A DNA stretch of 64,000 bases from Morinoia aosen (GCA_030386875.1 CM059560.1:45240757-45304756), one strand, 5' to 3'. Positions 11,555 through 25,661 are shown, counted from the stretch's first letter. Notes: a model not told the origin generated them from the sequence alone. Numbers and translations are program-made.

Positions 11555-12670
11555 TAGAGATACCTTCTGTACTCCTTTGTGCGCTGTAGAGATACCTTCT
11601 GTACTCCTTTGTGCGCTGTAGAGATACCTTCTGTACTCCTTTGTGCGCTGTAGAGATACCTTCTGTACTCCTTTGTGCGCTGTAGAGATACCTTCTGTAC
11701 TCCTTTGTACGTTCTAGAGATATTTCCTGTACTCCTTTGTGCGCTGTAGAGATACCTTCTGTACTCCTTTGTACGCTGTAGAGATACCTCGTGTACTCCT
11801 TTGTACGTTCTGTTGATATTTCCTGTACTCCTTTGTGCGCTGTAGAGATTTCTTCTGTACTCCTTTGTGCGCTGTAGAGATACCTTCTGTACTCCTTTGT
11901 GCGCTGTAGAGATACCTTCTGTACTCCTTTGTACGCTGTAGAGATACCTCGTGTACTCCTTTGTACGTTCTAGAGATATTTCCTGTACACCTTTGTGCGC
12001 TGTAGAGATACCTTCTGTACTCCTTTGTGCGCTGTAGAGATACCTTCTGTACTCCTTTGTGCGCTGTAGAGATACCTTCTGTACTCCTTTGTACGCTGTA
12101 GAGATACCTTCTGTACTCCTTTGTGCGCTGTAGAGATACCTTCTGTACTCCTTTGTACGCTGTAGAGATACCTCGTGTACTCCTTTGTACGTTCTAGAGA
12201 TATTTCCTGTACTCCTTTGTGCGCTGTAGAGATACCTTCTGTACTCCTTTGTGCGCTGTAGAGATACCTTCTGTACTCCTTTGTGCGCTGTAGAGATACC
12301 TTCTGTACTCCTTTGTTCGCTGTAGAGATACGTTCTGTACTCCTTTGTGCGCTGTAGAGATACCTTCTGTACTCCTATGTACGCTGTAGAGATACCTCGT
12401 GTACTCCTTTGTACGTTCTAGAGATATTTCCTGTACTCCTTTGTGCGCTGTAGAGATACCTTCTGTACTCCTTTGTGCGCTGTAGAGATACCTTCTGTAC
12501 TCCTTTGTGCGCTGTAGAGATACCTTCTGTACTCCTTTGTACGCTGTAGAGATACCTTCTGTACTCCTTTGTGCGCTGTAGAGATACCTTCTGTACTCCT
12601 TTGTACGCTGTAGAGATTCCTCGTTTACTCCTTTGTACGTTCTAGAGATATTTCCTGTACTCCTTTGTGC
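10591..12670 (+). repeat. 1120-bp tandem duplication (35 monomers)
   Basis: C monomers at 10591, 10687, 10847, 11071, 11295 and 11519 recur at 11711, 11807, 11967, 12191, 12415 and 12639, all shifted by 1120 bp. The CTCCTATGTACG variant (11255 and 12375), the GTTGATATTTCC type C and the GTTTACTCC type B are in both copies. The second copy departs from the first soon after 12670. Because CTCCTATG is missing from the block at 6303-7650, the tandem copy was made from the 10-kb version. Confidence 0.86.
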
Positions 12671-13420
12671 GCTGTAGAGATACCTTCTGTACTCCTTTGT
12701 GCGCTGTAGAGATACCTTCTGTACTCCTTTGTGCGCTGTAGAGATACCTTCTGTACTTCTTTGTACGCTGTAGAGATACCTTCTGTACTCCTTTGTGCGC
12801 TGTAGAGACACCTTCTGTACTCCTTTGTGCGCTGAAGAGATACCTCGTGTACTCCTTTGTACGTTCTAGAGATATTTCCTGTACTCCTTTGTGCGCTGTA
12901 GAGATACCTTCTGTACTCCTTTGTGCGTTGTAGAGATACCTTCTGTACTCCTTTGTGCGCTGTAGAGATACCTTCTGTACTCCTTTGTACGCTGTAGAGA
13001 TACCTTCTGTACTCCTTTGTGCGCTGTAGAGATACCTTCTATACTCCTTTGTACGCTGTAGAGATACCTCGTGTACTCCTTTGTACGTTCTAGAGATATT
13101 TCCTGTACTCCTTTGTGCGCTGTAGAGATACCTTCTGTACTCCTTTGTGCGCTGTAGAGATACCTTCTGTACTCCTTTGTGCGCTGTAGAGATACCTTCT
13201 GTACTCCTTTGTACGCTGTAGAGATACCTTCTGTACTCCTTTGTGCGGTGTAGAGATACCTTCTGTACTCTTTTGTATGCCGTAGAGATACCTCGTGTAC
13301 TTCTTTGTACGTTCTAGAGATATTTCCTGTACTCCTTCGTGCGCTGTAGAGATACCTTCTGTACTCCTTTGTGCGCTGTAGAGATACCTTCTGTACTCCT
13401 TTGTGCGCTGTAGAGATACC
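12095..13420 (+). repeat. Segmental block, copy 1 of a 6912-bp-offset pair
   Basis: C monomers at 12191, 12415, 12639, 12863, 13087 and 13311 recur at 19103-20223 with offset 6912 bp (216 monomers). The shared variants are CTATGTACG, GTTTACTCC, ACTTCTTTGTACG, GAGACACC near 12806, GCTGAAGAG before 12863, GCGTTG at 12925 and GCGGTG at 13245. It runs into the 2112-bp tandem pair on its right. Confidence 0.86.
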
Positions 13421-16400
13421 TTCTGTACTCCTTTGTGCGCTGTAGAGATACCTTCTGTACTCCTTTGTGCGCTGTAGAGATACCTTCTGTACTCCTTTGT
13501 GCGCTGTAGAGATACCTCGTGTACTCCTTTGTACGCTGTAGAGATATCTTCTGTACCCCTTTGTACGCTGTAGAGATACCTCGTGTACTCCTTTGTGCGC
13601 TGTAGAGATACCTTCTGTACTCCTTTGTACGCTGTAGAGATACCTCGTGTACTCCTTTGTACGTTCTAGAGATATTTCCTGTACTCCTTTGTGCGCTGTA
13701 GAGATACCTTCTGTACTCCTTTGTGCGCTGTAGAGATACCTTCTGTACTCCTTTGTGCGCTGTAGAGATACCTTCTGTACTCCTTTGTGCGCTGTGAAGA
13801 TACCTTCTGTACTCCTTTGTGCGCTGTAGAGATACCTTCTGTACTCCTTTGTGCGCTGTAGAGATACCTTCTGTACTCCTTTGTGCGCTGTAGAGATACC
13901 TTCTGTACTCCTTTGTGCGCTGTAGAGATACCTTCTGTACTCCTTTGTGCGCTGTAGAGATACCTCGTGTACTCCTTTGTACGCTGTAGAGATACCTTCT
14001 GTACTCCTTTGTGCGCTGTAGAGATACCTTCTGTACTCCTTTGTGCGCTGTAGGGATACCTTCTGTACTCCTTTGTGCGCTGTAGAGATACCTCGTGTAC
14101 TCCTTTGTACGTTCTAGAGATATTTCCTGTACTCCTTTGTGCGCTGTAGAGATACCTTCTGTACTCCTTTGTGCGCTGTAGAGATACCTTCTGTACTCCT
14201 TTGTGCGCTGTAGAGATACCTTTTGTACTCCTTCGTGCGCTGTAGAGATACCTTTTGTACTCCTTTGTGCGCTGTAGAGATACCTTCTGTACTCCTTTGT
14301 ACGCTGTAGAGATACCTCGTGTACTCCTTTGAACGTTCTAGAAATATTTCCTGTACTCCTTTGTGCGCTGTAGAGATACCTTCTGTACTCCTTTGTGCGC
14401 TGTAGAGATACCTTCTGTACTCCTTTGTGCGCTGTAGAGATACCTTCTGTACTCCTTTGTGCGCTGTAGAGATACCTCGTGTACTCCTTTGTACGCTGTA
14501 GAGATACCTTCTGTACTCCTTTGTGCGCTGTAGAGATACCTTCTGTACTCCTTTGTGCGCTGTAGAGATACCTCGTGCACTCCTTTGTGCGCTGTAGAGA
14601 TACCTTCTGTACTCCTTTGTGCGCTGTTGAGATACCTTCTGTACTCCTTTGTACGCTGTAGAGATACCTCCTGTACTCCTTTGTACGTTCTAGAGATATT
14701 TCCTGTACTCCTTTGTGCGCTGTAGAGATACCTTCTGTTTTCCTATGTGCGCTGTAGAGATACCTTCTGTACACCTTTGTGCTCTGTAGAGATACCTTCT
14801 GTACTCCTTTGTGCGCTGTAGAGATACCTTCTGTACTCCTTTGTACGCTGTAGAGATACCTCGTGTACTCCTTTGTACGTTCTAGAGATATTTCCTGTTC
14901 TCCTTTGTGCGCTGTAGAGATACCTTCTGTACTCCTTTGTGCGCTGTAGAGATACCTTCTGTACTCCTTTGTGCGCTGTAGAGATACCTTCTGTACTCCT
15001 TTGTGCGCTGTAGAGATACCTTCTGTACTCCTTTGTGCGCTGTAGAGATACCTTCTGTACTCCTTTGTGCGCTGTAGAGATACCTTCTGTACTCCTTTGT
15101 GCGCTGTAGAGATACCTCGTGTACTCCTTTGTACGCTGTAGAGATACCTTCTGTACTCCTTTGTGCGCTGTAGAGATACCTTCTGTACTCCTTTGTGCGC
15201 TGTAGAGATACCTTCTGTACTCCTTTGTGCGCTGTAGAGATACCTTCTGTACTCCTTTGTGCGCTGTAGAGATACCTTCTGTACTCCTTTGTGCGCTGTA
15301 GAGATACCTTCTGTACTCCTTTGTACGCTGTAGAGATACCTTCTGTACTCCTTTGTGCGGTGTAGAGATACCTTCCGTACTCTTTTGTACGCCGTAGAGA
15401 TACCTCGTGTACTTCTTTGTACGTTCTAGAGATATTTCCTGTACTCCTTCGTGCGCTGTAGAGATACCTTCTGCACTCCTTTGTGCGCTGTAGAGATACC
15501 TTCTGTACTCCTTTGTGCGCTGTAGAGATACCTTCTGTACTCCTTTGTGCGCTGTAGAGATACCTTCTGTACTCCTTTGTGCGCTGTAGAGATACCTTCT
15601 GTACTCCTTTGTGCGCTGTAGAGATACCTCGTGTACTCCTCTGTACGCTGTAGAGATATCTTCTGTACTCCTTTGTACGCTGTAGAGATACCTCGTGTAC
15701 TCCTTTGTGCGCTGTAGAGATACCTTCTGTACTCCTTTGTACGCTGTAGAGATACCTCGTGTACTCCTTTGTACGTTCTAGAGATATTTCCTGTACTCCT
15801 TTGTGCGCTGTAGAGATACCTTCTGTACTCCTTTGTGCGCTGTAGAGACACCTTCTGTACTCCTTTGTGCGCTGTAGAGATACCTTCTGTACTCCTTTGT
15901 GCGCTGTGAAGATACCTTCTGTACTCCTTTGTGCGCTGTAGAGATACCTTCTGTACTCCTTTGTGCGCTGTAGAGATACCTTCTGTACTCCTTTGTGCGC
16001 TGTAGAGATACCTTCTGTACTCCTTTGTGCGCTGTAGAGATACCTTCTGTACTCCTTTGTGCGCTGTAGAGATACCTCGTGTACTCCTTTGTACGCTGTA
16101 GAGATACCTTCTGTACTCCTTTGTGCGCTGTAGAGATACCTTCTGTACTCCTTTGTGCGCTGTAGGGATACCTTCTGTACTCCTTTGTGCGCTGTAGAGA
16201 TACCTCGTGTACTCCTTTGTACGTTCTAGAGATATTTCCTGTACTCCTTTGTGCGCTGAAGAGATACCTTCTGTACTCCTTTGTGCGCTGTAGAGATACC
16301 TTCTGTACTCCTTTGTGCGCTGTAGAGATACCTTTTGTACTCCTTCGTGCGCTGTAGAGATACCTTTTGTACTCCTTTGTGCGCTGTAGAGATACCTTCT

Positions 16401-17342
16401 GTACTCCTTTGTACGCTGTAGAGATACCTCGTGTACTCCTATGAACGTTCTAGAAATATTTCCTGTACTCCTTTGTGCGCTGTAGAGATACCTTCTGTAC
16501 TCCTTTGTGCGCTGTAGAGATACCTTCTGTACTCCTTTGTGCGCTGTAGAGATACCTTCTGTACTCCTTTGTGCGCTGTAGAGATACCTCGTGTACTCCT
16601 TTGTACGCTGTAGAGATACCTTCTGTACTCCTTTGTGCGCTGTAGAGATACCTTCTGTACTCCTTTGTGCGCTGTAGAGATACCTCGTGCACTCCTTTGT
16701 GCGCTGTAGAGATACCTTCTGTACTCCTTTGTGCGCTGTAGAGATACCTTCTGTACTCCTTTGTACGCTGTAGAGATACCTCCTGTACTCCTTTGTACGT
16801 TCTAGAGATATTTCCTGTACTCCTTTGTGCGCTGTAGAGATACCTTCTGTTTTCCTATGTGCGCTGTAGAGATACCTTCTGTACACCTTTGTGCGCTGTA
16901 GAGATACCTTCTGTACTCCTTTGTGCGCTGTAGAGATACCTTCTGTACTCCTTTGTACGCTGTAGAGATACCTCGTGTACTCCTTTGTTCGTTCTAGAGA
17001 TATTTCCTGTTCTCCTTTGTGCGCTGTAGAGATACCTTCTGTACTCCTTTGTGCGCTGTAGAGATACCTTCTGTACTCCTTTGTGCGCTGTAGAGATACC
17101 TTCTGTACTCCTTTGTGCGCTGTAGAGATACCATCTGTACTCCTTTGTGCGCTGTAGAGATACCTTCTGTACTCCTTTGTGCGCTGTAGAGATACCTTCT
17201 GTACTCCTTTGTGCGCTGTAGAGATACCTCGTGTACTCCTTTGTACGCTGTAGAGATACCTTCTGTACTCCTTTGTGCGCGGTAGAGATACCTTCTGTAC
17301 TCCTTTGTGCGCTGTAGAGATACCTTCTGTACTCCTTTGTGC
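13119..17342 (+). repeat. 2112-bp tandem duplication (66 monomers)
   Basis: C monomers at 13311, 13663, 14111, 14335, 14687 and 14879 recur at 15423, 15775, 16223, 16447, 16799 and 16991, a shift of 2112 bp. Shared rare variants include GCGGTG (13245 and 15357), GTGAAGATACC, TAGGGATACC, a GAACGTTCTAGAAATATTTCC type C (14335 and 16447), CTGTTTTCCTATG and CTGTACACC. The left edge lies after 13087, where a C monomer has no match 2112 bp on. A related but shorter version sits at 7999-9970. Confidence 0.88.
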
Positions 17343-19006
17343 GCTGTAGAGATACCTTCTGTACTCATTTGTGCGCTGTAGAGATACCTTCTGTACTCCT
17401 TTGTGCGCTGTAGAGATACCTTCTGTACTCCTTTGTGCGCTGTAGAGATACCTTCTGTACTCCTTTGTGCGCTGTAGAGATACCTTCTGTACTCCTTTGT
17501 ACGCTGTAGAGATACCTCGTGTACTCCTTTGTACGTTCTAGAGATATTTCCTGTACTTCTTTGTGCGCTGTAGAGATACCTTCTGTACTCCTCTGTGCGC
17601 TGTAGAGATACCTTCTGTACTCCTTTGTGCGCTGTAGAGATACCTTCTGTACTCCTTTGTGCGCTGTAGAGATACCTTCTGTACTCCTTTGTGCGCTGTA
17701 GAGATACCTTCTGTACTCCTTTGTGCGCTGTAGAGATACCTTCTGTACTCCTCTGTGCGCTGTAGAGATACCTTCTGTACTCCTTTGTGCGCTGTAGAGA
17801 TACCTTCTGTACTCCTTTGTACGCTGTAGAGATATTTCCTGTACTCCTTTGTGCGCTGTAGAGATACCTCGTGTACTCCTTTGTACGTTCTAGAGATATT
17901 TCCTGTACTCCTTTGTGCGCTGTAGAGATACCTTCTGTACTCCTTTGTGCGCTGTAGAGATACCTTCTGTACTCCTTTGTGCGCTGTAGAGATACCTTCT
18001 GTACTCCTTTGTGCGCTGTAGAGATACCTTCTGTACTCCTTTGTGCGCTGTAGAGATACCTTCTGTACTCCTTTGTGCGCTGTAGAGATACCTTCTGTAC
18101 TCCTTTGTGCGCTGTAGAGATACCTCGTGTACTCCTTTGTACGTTCTAGAGATATTTCCTGTACTCCTTTGTGCGCTGTAGAGATACCTTCTGTACTCCT
18201 TTGTGCGCTGTAGAGATACCTCGTGTACTCCTTCGTACGTTCTGTAGATATTTCCTGTACTCCTTTGTGCGCTGTAGAGATACCTTCTGTACTCCTTTGT
18301 GCGCTGTAGAGATACCTTCTGTACTCCTTTGTGCGCTGTAGAGATACCTTCTGTACTCCTTTGTTCGCTGTAGAGATACGTTCTGTACTCCTTTGTGCGC
18401 TGTAGAGATACCTTCTGTACTCCTTTGTACGCTGTAGAGATACCTCGTGTACTCCTTTGTACGTTCTAGAGATATTTCCTGTACTCCTTTGTGCGCTGTA
18501 GAGATACCTTCTGTACTCCTTTGTGCGCTGTAGAGATACCTTCTGTACTCCTTTGTGCGCTGTAGAGATACTTTCTGTACTCCTTTGTACGCTGTAGAGA
18601 TACCTTCTGTACTCCTTTGTGCGCTGTAGAGATACCTTCTCTACTCCTTTGTACGCAGTAGAGATACCTCGTGTACTCCTTTGTACGTTCTAGAGATATT
18701 TCCTGTACTCCTTTGTGCGCTGTAGAGATACCTTCTGTACTCCTTTGTGCGCTGTAGAGATACCTTCTGTACTCCTTTGTGCGCTGTAGAGATACCTTCT
18801 GTACTCCTTTGTGCGCTGTAGAGATACCTTCTGTACTCCTTTATACGTTCTAGAGATATTTCCTGTACTCCTTTGTGCGCTGTAGAGATACCTTCTGTAC
18901 TCCTTTGTACGCTGTAGAGATTCCTCGTTTACTCCTTTGTACGTCCTAGAGATATTTCCTGTACTCCTTTGTGCGCTGTAGAGATACCTTCTGTACTCCT
19001 GTGTGC
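17343..19006 (+). repeat. Ordinary satellite with one A/C chimeric monomer
   Basis: Monomers A, B and C are arranged as elsewhere, with C at 17535 and 17887. A chimeric monomer with a type A head and type C body lies at 17823. A C preceded by A rather than B lies at 18847, and a GTCCTAG variant of C at 18943. There is nothing gene-like here. Confidence 0.8.
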
Positions 19007-20332
19007 GCTGTAGAGATACCTTCTGTACTCCTTTGTGCGCTGTAGAGATACCTTCTGTACTCCTTTGTACGCTGTAGAGATACCTCGTGTACTCCTTTGT
19101 ACGTTCTAGAGATATTTCCTGTACTCCTTTGTGCGCTGTAGAGATACCTTCTGTACTCCTTTGTGCGCTGTAGAGATACCTTCTGTACTCCTTTGTGCGC
19201 TGTAGAGATACCTTCTGTACTCCTTTGTTCGCTGTAGAGATACGTTCTGTACTCCTTTGTGCGCTGTAGAGATACCTTCTGTACTCCTATGTACGCTGTA
19301 GAGATACCTCGTGTACTCCTTTGTACGTTCTAGAGATATTTCCTGTACTCCTTTGTGCGCTGTAGAGATACCTTCTGTACTCCTTTGTGCGCTGTAGAGA
19401 TACCTTCTGTACTCCTTTGTGCGCTGTAGAGATACCTTCTGTACTCCTTTGTACGCTGTAGAGATACCTTCTGTACTCCTTTGTGCGCTGTAGAGATACC
19501 TTCTGTACTCCTTTGTACGCTGTAGAGATTCCTCGTTTACTCCTTTGTACGTTCTAGAGATATTTCCTGTACTCCTTTGTGCGCTGTAGAGATACCTTCT
19601 GTACTCCTTTGTGCGCTGTAGAGATACCTTCTGTACTCCTTTGTGCGCTGTAGAGATACCTTCTGTACTTCTTTGTACGCTGTAGAGATACCTTCTGTAC
19701 TCCTTTGTGCGCTGTAGAGACACCTTCTGTACTCCTTTGTGCGCTGAAGAGATACCTCGTGTACTCCTTTGTACGTTCTAGAGATATTTCCTGTACTCCT
19801 TTGTGCGCTGTAGAGATACCTTCTGTACTCCTTTGTGCGTTGTAGAGATACCTTCTGTACTCCTTTGTGCGCTGTAGAGATACCTTCTGTACTCCTTTGT
19901 ACGCTGTAGAGATACCTTCTGTACTCCTTTGTGCGCAGTAGAGATACCTTCTATACTCCTTTGTACGCTGTAGAGATACCTCGTGTACTCCTTTGTACGT
20001 TCTAGAGATATTTCCTGTACTCCTTTGTGCGCTGTAGAGATACCTTCTGTACTCCTTTGTGCGCTGTAGAGATACCTTCTGTACTCCTTTGTGCGCTGTA
20101 GAGATACCTTCTGTACTCCTTTGTACGCTGTAGAGATACCTTCTGTACTCCTTTGTGCGGTGTAGAGATACCTTCTGTACTCTTTTGTACGCCGTAGAGA
20201 TACCTCGTGTACTTCTTTGTACGTTCTAGAGATATTTCCTGTACTCCTTCGTGCGCTGTAGAGATACCTTCTGTACTCCTTTGTGCGCTGTAGAGATACC
20301 TTCTGTACTCCTTTGTGCGCTGTAGAGATACC
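19007..20332 (+). repeat. Segmental block, copy 2 of the 6912-bp-offset pair
   Basis: This is the partner of 12095-13420, sharing GCGTTG (19837), GCGGTG (20157) and the GTTTACTCC type B. The match breaks near 20335, where this copy has CCTTTTGTAC and the other has CCTTCTGTAC, and the C spacing differs from there on. Confidence 0.85.
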
Positions 20333-20799
20333 TTTTGTACTCCTTTGTGCGTTGTAGAGATACCTTCTGTACTCCTTTGAACGCTGTAGAGATACCTTCT
20401 GTACTCCTTTGTGCGCTGTAGAGATACCTCGTGTACTCCTTTGTACGTTCTAGAGATATTTCCTGTACTCCTTTGTGCGCTGTAGAGATACCTTCTGTAC
20501 TCCTTTGTGCGCTGTAGAGATACCTTCTGTACTCCTTTGTGCGCTGTAGAGATACCTTCTGTACTCCTTTGTGCGCTGTAGAGATACCTCGTGTACTCCT
20601 TTGTACGTTCTAGAGATATTTCCTGTACTCCTTTGTGCGCTGTAGAGATACCTTCTGTACTCCTTTGTGCGCTGTAGAGATACCTTCTGTACTCCTTTGC
20701 GCGCTGTAGAGATACCTTCTGTACTCCTTTTTACGCTGTAGAGATACCTTCTGTACTCCTTTGTGCGCTGTAGAGATACCTTCTGTACTCCTTTGTACG

Positions 20800-22878
20800 C
20801 TGTAGAGTTACCTTCTGTACTCCTTTGTGCGCTGTAGAGATACCTTCTGTACTCCTTTGTGCGCTGTAGAGATACCTTCTGTACTCCTTTGTACGCTGTA
20901 GAGATACCTTCTGTACTCCTTTGTGCGCTGTAGAGATACCTTCTGTACTCCTTTGTGCGCTGTAGAGATACCTTCTGTACTCCTTTGTACGCTGTATAGA
21001 TACCTCGTGTACTCCTTTGTACGTTCTAGAGATATTTCCTGTACTCCTTTGTGCGCTGTAGAGACACCTTCTGTACTCCTTTGTGCGCTGTAGAGATACC
21101 TTTTGTACTCCTTTGTGCGCTGTAGAGATACCTTCTGTACTCCTTTGTACGCTGTATAGATACCTTCTGTACTCCTTTGTGCGCTGTAGAGATACCTTCT
21201 GTACTCCTTTGTACGCTGTAGAGATACCTCGTGTACTCCTTTGTACGTTCTAGATTTATTTCCTGTACTCCTTTGTGCGCTGTAGAGATACCTTCTGTAC
21301 TCCTTTGTGCGCTGTAGAGATACCTTCTGTACTCCTTTGTACGCTGTATAGATACCTCGTGTACTCCTTTGTACGTTCTAGAGATATTTCCTGTACTCCT
21401 TTGTGCGCTGTAGAGATACCTTCTGTACTCCTTTGTGCGCTGTAGAGATACCTTCTGTACTCCTTTGTGCGCTGTAGAGATACCTCGTGTACTCCTTTGT
21501 ACGCTGTAGAGATACCTTCTGTACTCCTTTGTACGCTGTAGAGATACCTCGTGTACTCCTTTGTGCGCTGTAGAGATACCTTCTGTACTCCTTTGTGCGC
21601 TGTAGAGATACCTTCTGTACTCCTTTGTGCGCTGTAGAGATACCTTCTGTACTCCTTTGTGCGCTGTAGAGATACCTTCTGTACTCCTTTGTGCGCTGTA
21701 GAGATACCTTCTGTACTCCTTTGTGCGCTGTAGAGATACCTTCTGTACTCCTTTGTGCGCTGTAGAGATACCTTCTGTACTCCTTTGTGCGCTGTAGAGA
21801 TACCTCGTGTACTCCTTTGTACGCTGTAGAGATACCTTCTGTACTCCTTTGTGCGCTGTAGAGATACCTTCTGTACTCCTTTGAACGCTGTAGAGATACC
21901 TTCTGTACTCCTTTGTGCGCTGTAGAGATACCTCGTGTACTCCTTTGTACGTTCTAGAGATATTTCCTGTACTCCTTTGTGCGCTGTAGAGATACCTTCT
22001 GTACTCCTTTGTGCGCTGTAGAGATACCTTCTGTACTCCTTTGTGCGCTGTAGAGATACCTTCTGTACTCCTTTGTGCGCTGTAGAGATACCTCGTGTAC
22101 TCCTTTGTACGTTCTAGAGATATTTCCTGTACTCCTTTGTGCGCTGTAGAGATACCTTCTGTACTCCTTTGTGCGCTGTAGAGATACCTTCTGTACTCCT
22201 TTGCGCGCTGTAGAGATACCTTCTGTACTCCTTTTTACGCTGTAGAGATACCTTCTGTACTCCTTTGTGCGCTGTAGAGATACCTTCTGTACTCCTTTGT
22301 ACGCTGTAGAGATACCTCGTGTACTCCTTTGTACGTTCTAGAGATATTTCCTGTACTCCTTTGTGCGCTGTAGAGATACCTTCTGTACTCCTTTGTGCGC
22401 TGTAGAGATACCTTCTGTACTCCTTTGTGCGCTGTAGAGATACCTTCTGTACTCCTTTGTGCGCTGTAGAGATACCTTCTGTACTCCTTTGTACGCTGTA
22501 GAGATACCTTCTGTACTCCTTTGTGCGCTGTAGAGATACCTTCTGTACTCCTTTGTGCGCTGTAGAGATACCTTCTGTACTTCTTTGTACGCTGTAGAGA
22601 TACCTCGTGTACTCCTTTGTACGTTCTAGAGATATTTCCTGTACTCCTTTGTGCGCTGTAGAGATACCTTCTGTACTCCTTTGTGCGCTGTAGAGATACC
22701 TTCTGTACTCCTTTGTGCGCTGTAGAGATACCTTCTGTACTCCTTTGTTCGCTGTAGAGATACCTTCTGTACTCCTTTGTGCGCTGTAGAGATACCTTCT
22801 GTACTCCTTTGTACGCGGTAGAGATACCTCGTGTACTCCTTTGTACGTTCTAGAGATATTTCCTGTACTCCTTTGTGC
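20800..22878 (+). repeat. Segmental block related to 43.7-45.7 kb
   Basis: C monomers at 21023, 21247, 21375 and 21951 match 43966, 44190, 44318 and 44894 at offset 22943 bp (717 monomers less 1 bp, the difference given by the length variants in between). Shared rare marks are GCTGTATAGATACC and a TTCTAGATTTATTTCC type C (21247 and 44190). Further right the two copies slip by one monomer near 22 kb and another near 22.5 kb. Confidence 0.8.
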
Positions 22879-24766
22879 GCTGTAGAGATACCTTCTGCAC
22901 TCCTTTGTGCGCTGTAGAGATACCTTCTGTACTCCTTTGTACGCTGTAGAGATACCTTCTGTACTCCTTTGTGCGCTGTAGAGATACCTTCTGTACTCCT
23001 TTGTACGCTGTAGAGATACCTCGTGTACTCCTTTGTGCGCTGAAGAGATACCTTCTGTACTCCTTTGTACGCTGTAGAGATACCTCGTGTACTCCTTTGT
23101 ACGTTCTAGAGATATTTCCTGTACTCCTTTGTGCGCTGTAGAGATACCTTCTGTACTCCTTTGTGCGCTGTAAAGATACCTTCTGTACTCCTTTGTGCGC
23201 TGTAGAGATACCTTCTGTACTCCTTTGTACGCTGTAGAGATACCTTCTGTACTCCTTTGTGCGCTGTAGAGATACCTTCTGTACTCCTTTGTACGCTGTA
23301 GAGATACCTTCTGTACTCCTTTGTACGCTGTAGAGATACCTCGTGTACTCCTTTGTACGTTCTAGAGATTTTTCCTGTACTCCTTTGTGCGCTGTAGAGA
23401 TACCTTCTGTACTCCTTTGTGCGCTATAGAGATACCTTCTGTACTCCTTTTTGCGCTGTAGAGATACCTTCTGTACTCCTTTGTACGCTGTAGAGATACC
23501 TTCTGTACTCCTTTGTGCGCTGTAGAGATACCTTCTGTACTCCTTTGTACGCTGTAGAGATACCTTCTTTACTCATTTGTACGCTGTAGAGATACCTCGT
23601 GTACTCCTTTGTACGTTCTAGAGATATTTCCTGTACTCCCTTGTGCGCTGTAGAGATACCTTCTGTACTCCTTTGTGCGCTGTAGAGATACCTTCTGTAC
23701 CCCTTTGTACGCTGTAGAGATACCTTCTGTACTCCTTTGTGCGCTGTAGAGATACCTTCTGTACTCTTTTGTGCGCTGTAGAGATACCTTCTGTACTCCT
23801 TTGTACGCTGTAGAGATTCCTCGTGTACTCCTTTGTACATTCTAGAGATATTTCCTGTACTCCTTTGTGCGCTGTAGAGATACCTTCTGTACTCCTTTGT
23901 GCGCTGTAGAGATACCTTCTGTACTCCTTTGTGCGCTGTAGAGATACCTTCTGTACTCCTTTGTACGCTGTAGAGATACCTTCTGTACTCCTTTGTACGC
24001 TGTAGAGATACCTTCTGTACTCCTTTGTACGCTGTAGAGATACCTCGTGTACTCCTTTGTACGTTCCAGAGATATTTCCTGTACTCCTTTGTGCGCTGTA
24101 GAGATACCTTCTGTACTCCTTTGTGCGCAATAGAGATACCTTCTGTACTCCTTTTTGCGCTGTAGAGATACCTTCTGTACTTCTTTGTACGCTGTAGAGA
24201 TACCTTCTGTACTCCTTTGTGCGCTGTAGAGATACCTTCTGTACTCCTTTGTACGCTGTAGAGATACCTTCTGTACTCCTTTGTACGCTGTAGAGATACC
24301 TCGTGTACTCCTTTGTACGTTCTAGAGATATTTCCTGTACTCCCTTGTGCGCTGTAGAGATACCTTCTGTACTCCTTTGTGCGCTGTAGAGATACCTTCT
24401 GTACTCCTTTGTACGCTGTAGAGATACCTTCTGTACTCCTTTGTGCGCTGTAGAGATACCTTCTGTACTCTTTTGTGCGCTGTAGAGATACCTTCTGTAC
24501 TCCTTTGTACGCTGTAGAGATACCTCGTGTACTCCTTTGTACGTTCTAGAGATATTTCCTGTACTCCTTTGTGCGCTGTAGAGATACCTTCTGTACTCCT
24601 TTGTGCGCTGTAGAGATACCTTCTGTACTCCTTTGTGCGCTGTAGAGATACCTTCTGTACTCCTTTGTACGCTGTAGAGATACCTTCTGTACTCCTTTGT
24701 GCGCTGTAGAGATACCTTCTGTACTCCTTTGTACGCTGTAGAGATACCTCGTGTACTCCTTTGTAC

Positions 24767-24797
24767 GTTCTAGAGATATTTCCTGTACTCCTTTTGC
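24767..24797 (+). repeat. 31-bp type C monomer, CTTTTGCG form
   Basis: The tail reads CCTTTTGC instead of CCTTTGTGC. The same form is at 27709-27739 (the tandem copy) and at 33025-33055. Confidence 0.9.
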
Positions 24798-25661
24798 GCT
24801 GTAGAGATACCTTCTGTACTCCTTTGTGCGCTGTAGAGATACCTTCTGTACACCTTTGTGCGCTGTAGAGATACTTTCTGTACTCCTTTGTACGCTGTAG
24901 AGATACCTTCTGTACTCCTTTGTGCGCTGTAGAGATACCTTCTGTACTCCTTTGTACGCTGTAGAGATACCTCGTGTACTCCTTTGTACGTTCTAGAGAT
25001 ATTTCCTGTACTCCTTTGTGCGCTGTAGAGATACTTTCTGTACTCCTTTGTGCGCTGTAGAGATACCTTCTGTACTCCTTTGTGCGCTGTAGAGATACCC
25101 TCTGTACTCCTTTGTGCGCTGTAGAGATACCTTCTGTACTCCTTTGTACGCTGTAGAGATACCTTCTGTACTCCTTTGTGCGCTGTAGAGATACCTTCTG
25201 TACTCCTTTGTACGCTGTAGAGATACCTCGTGTACCCCTTTGTACGTTCTAGAGATATTTCCTGTACTCCTTTGTGCGCTGTAGAGTTACCTTCTGTACT
25301 CCTTTGTTCGCTGTAGAGATACCTTCTGTACTCCTTTGTGCGCTGTAGAGATACTTTCTGTACTCCTTTATACGCTGTAGAGATACCTTCTGTACTCCTT
25401 TGTGCGCTGTAGAGATACCTTCTGTACTCCTTTGTGCGCTGTAGAGATACCTTCTGTACTCCTTTGTACGCTGTAGAGATACCTCGTGTACTCCTTTGTA
25501 CGTTCTAGAGATATTTCCTGTACTCCTTTGTGCGCTGTAGAGATACCTTCTGTACTCCTTTGTGCGCTGTAGAGATACCTTCTGTACTCCTTTGTGCGCT
25601 GTAGAGATACCTTCTGTACTCCTTTGTACGCTGTAGAGATACCTTCTGTACTCCTTTGTGC

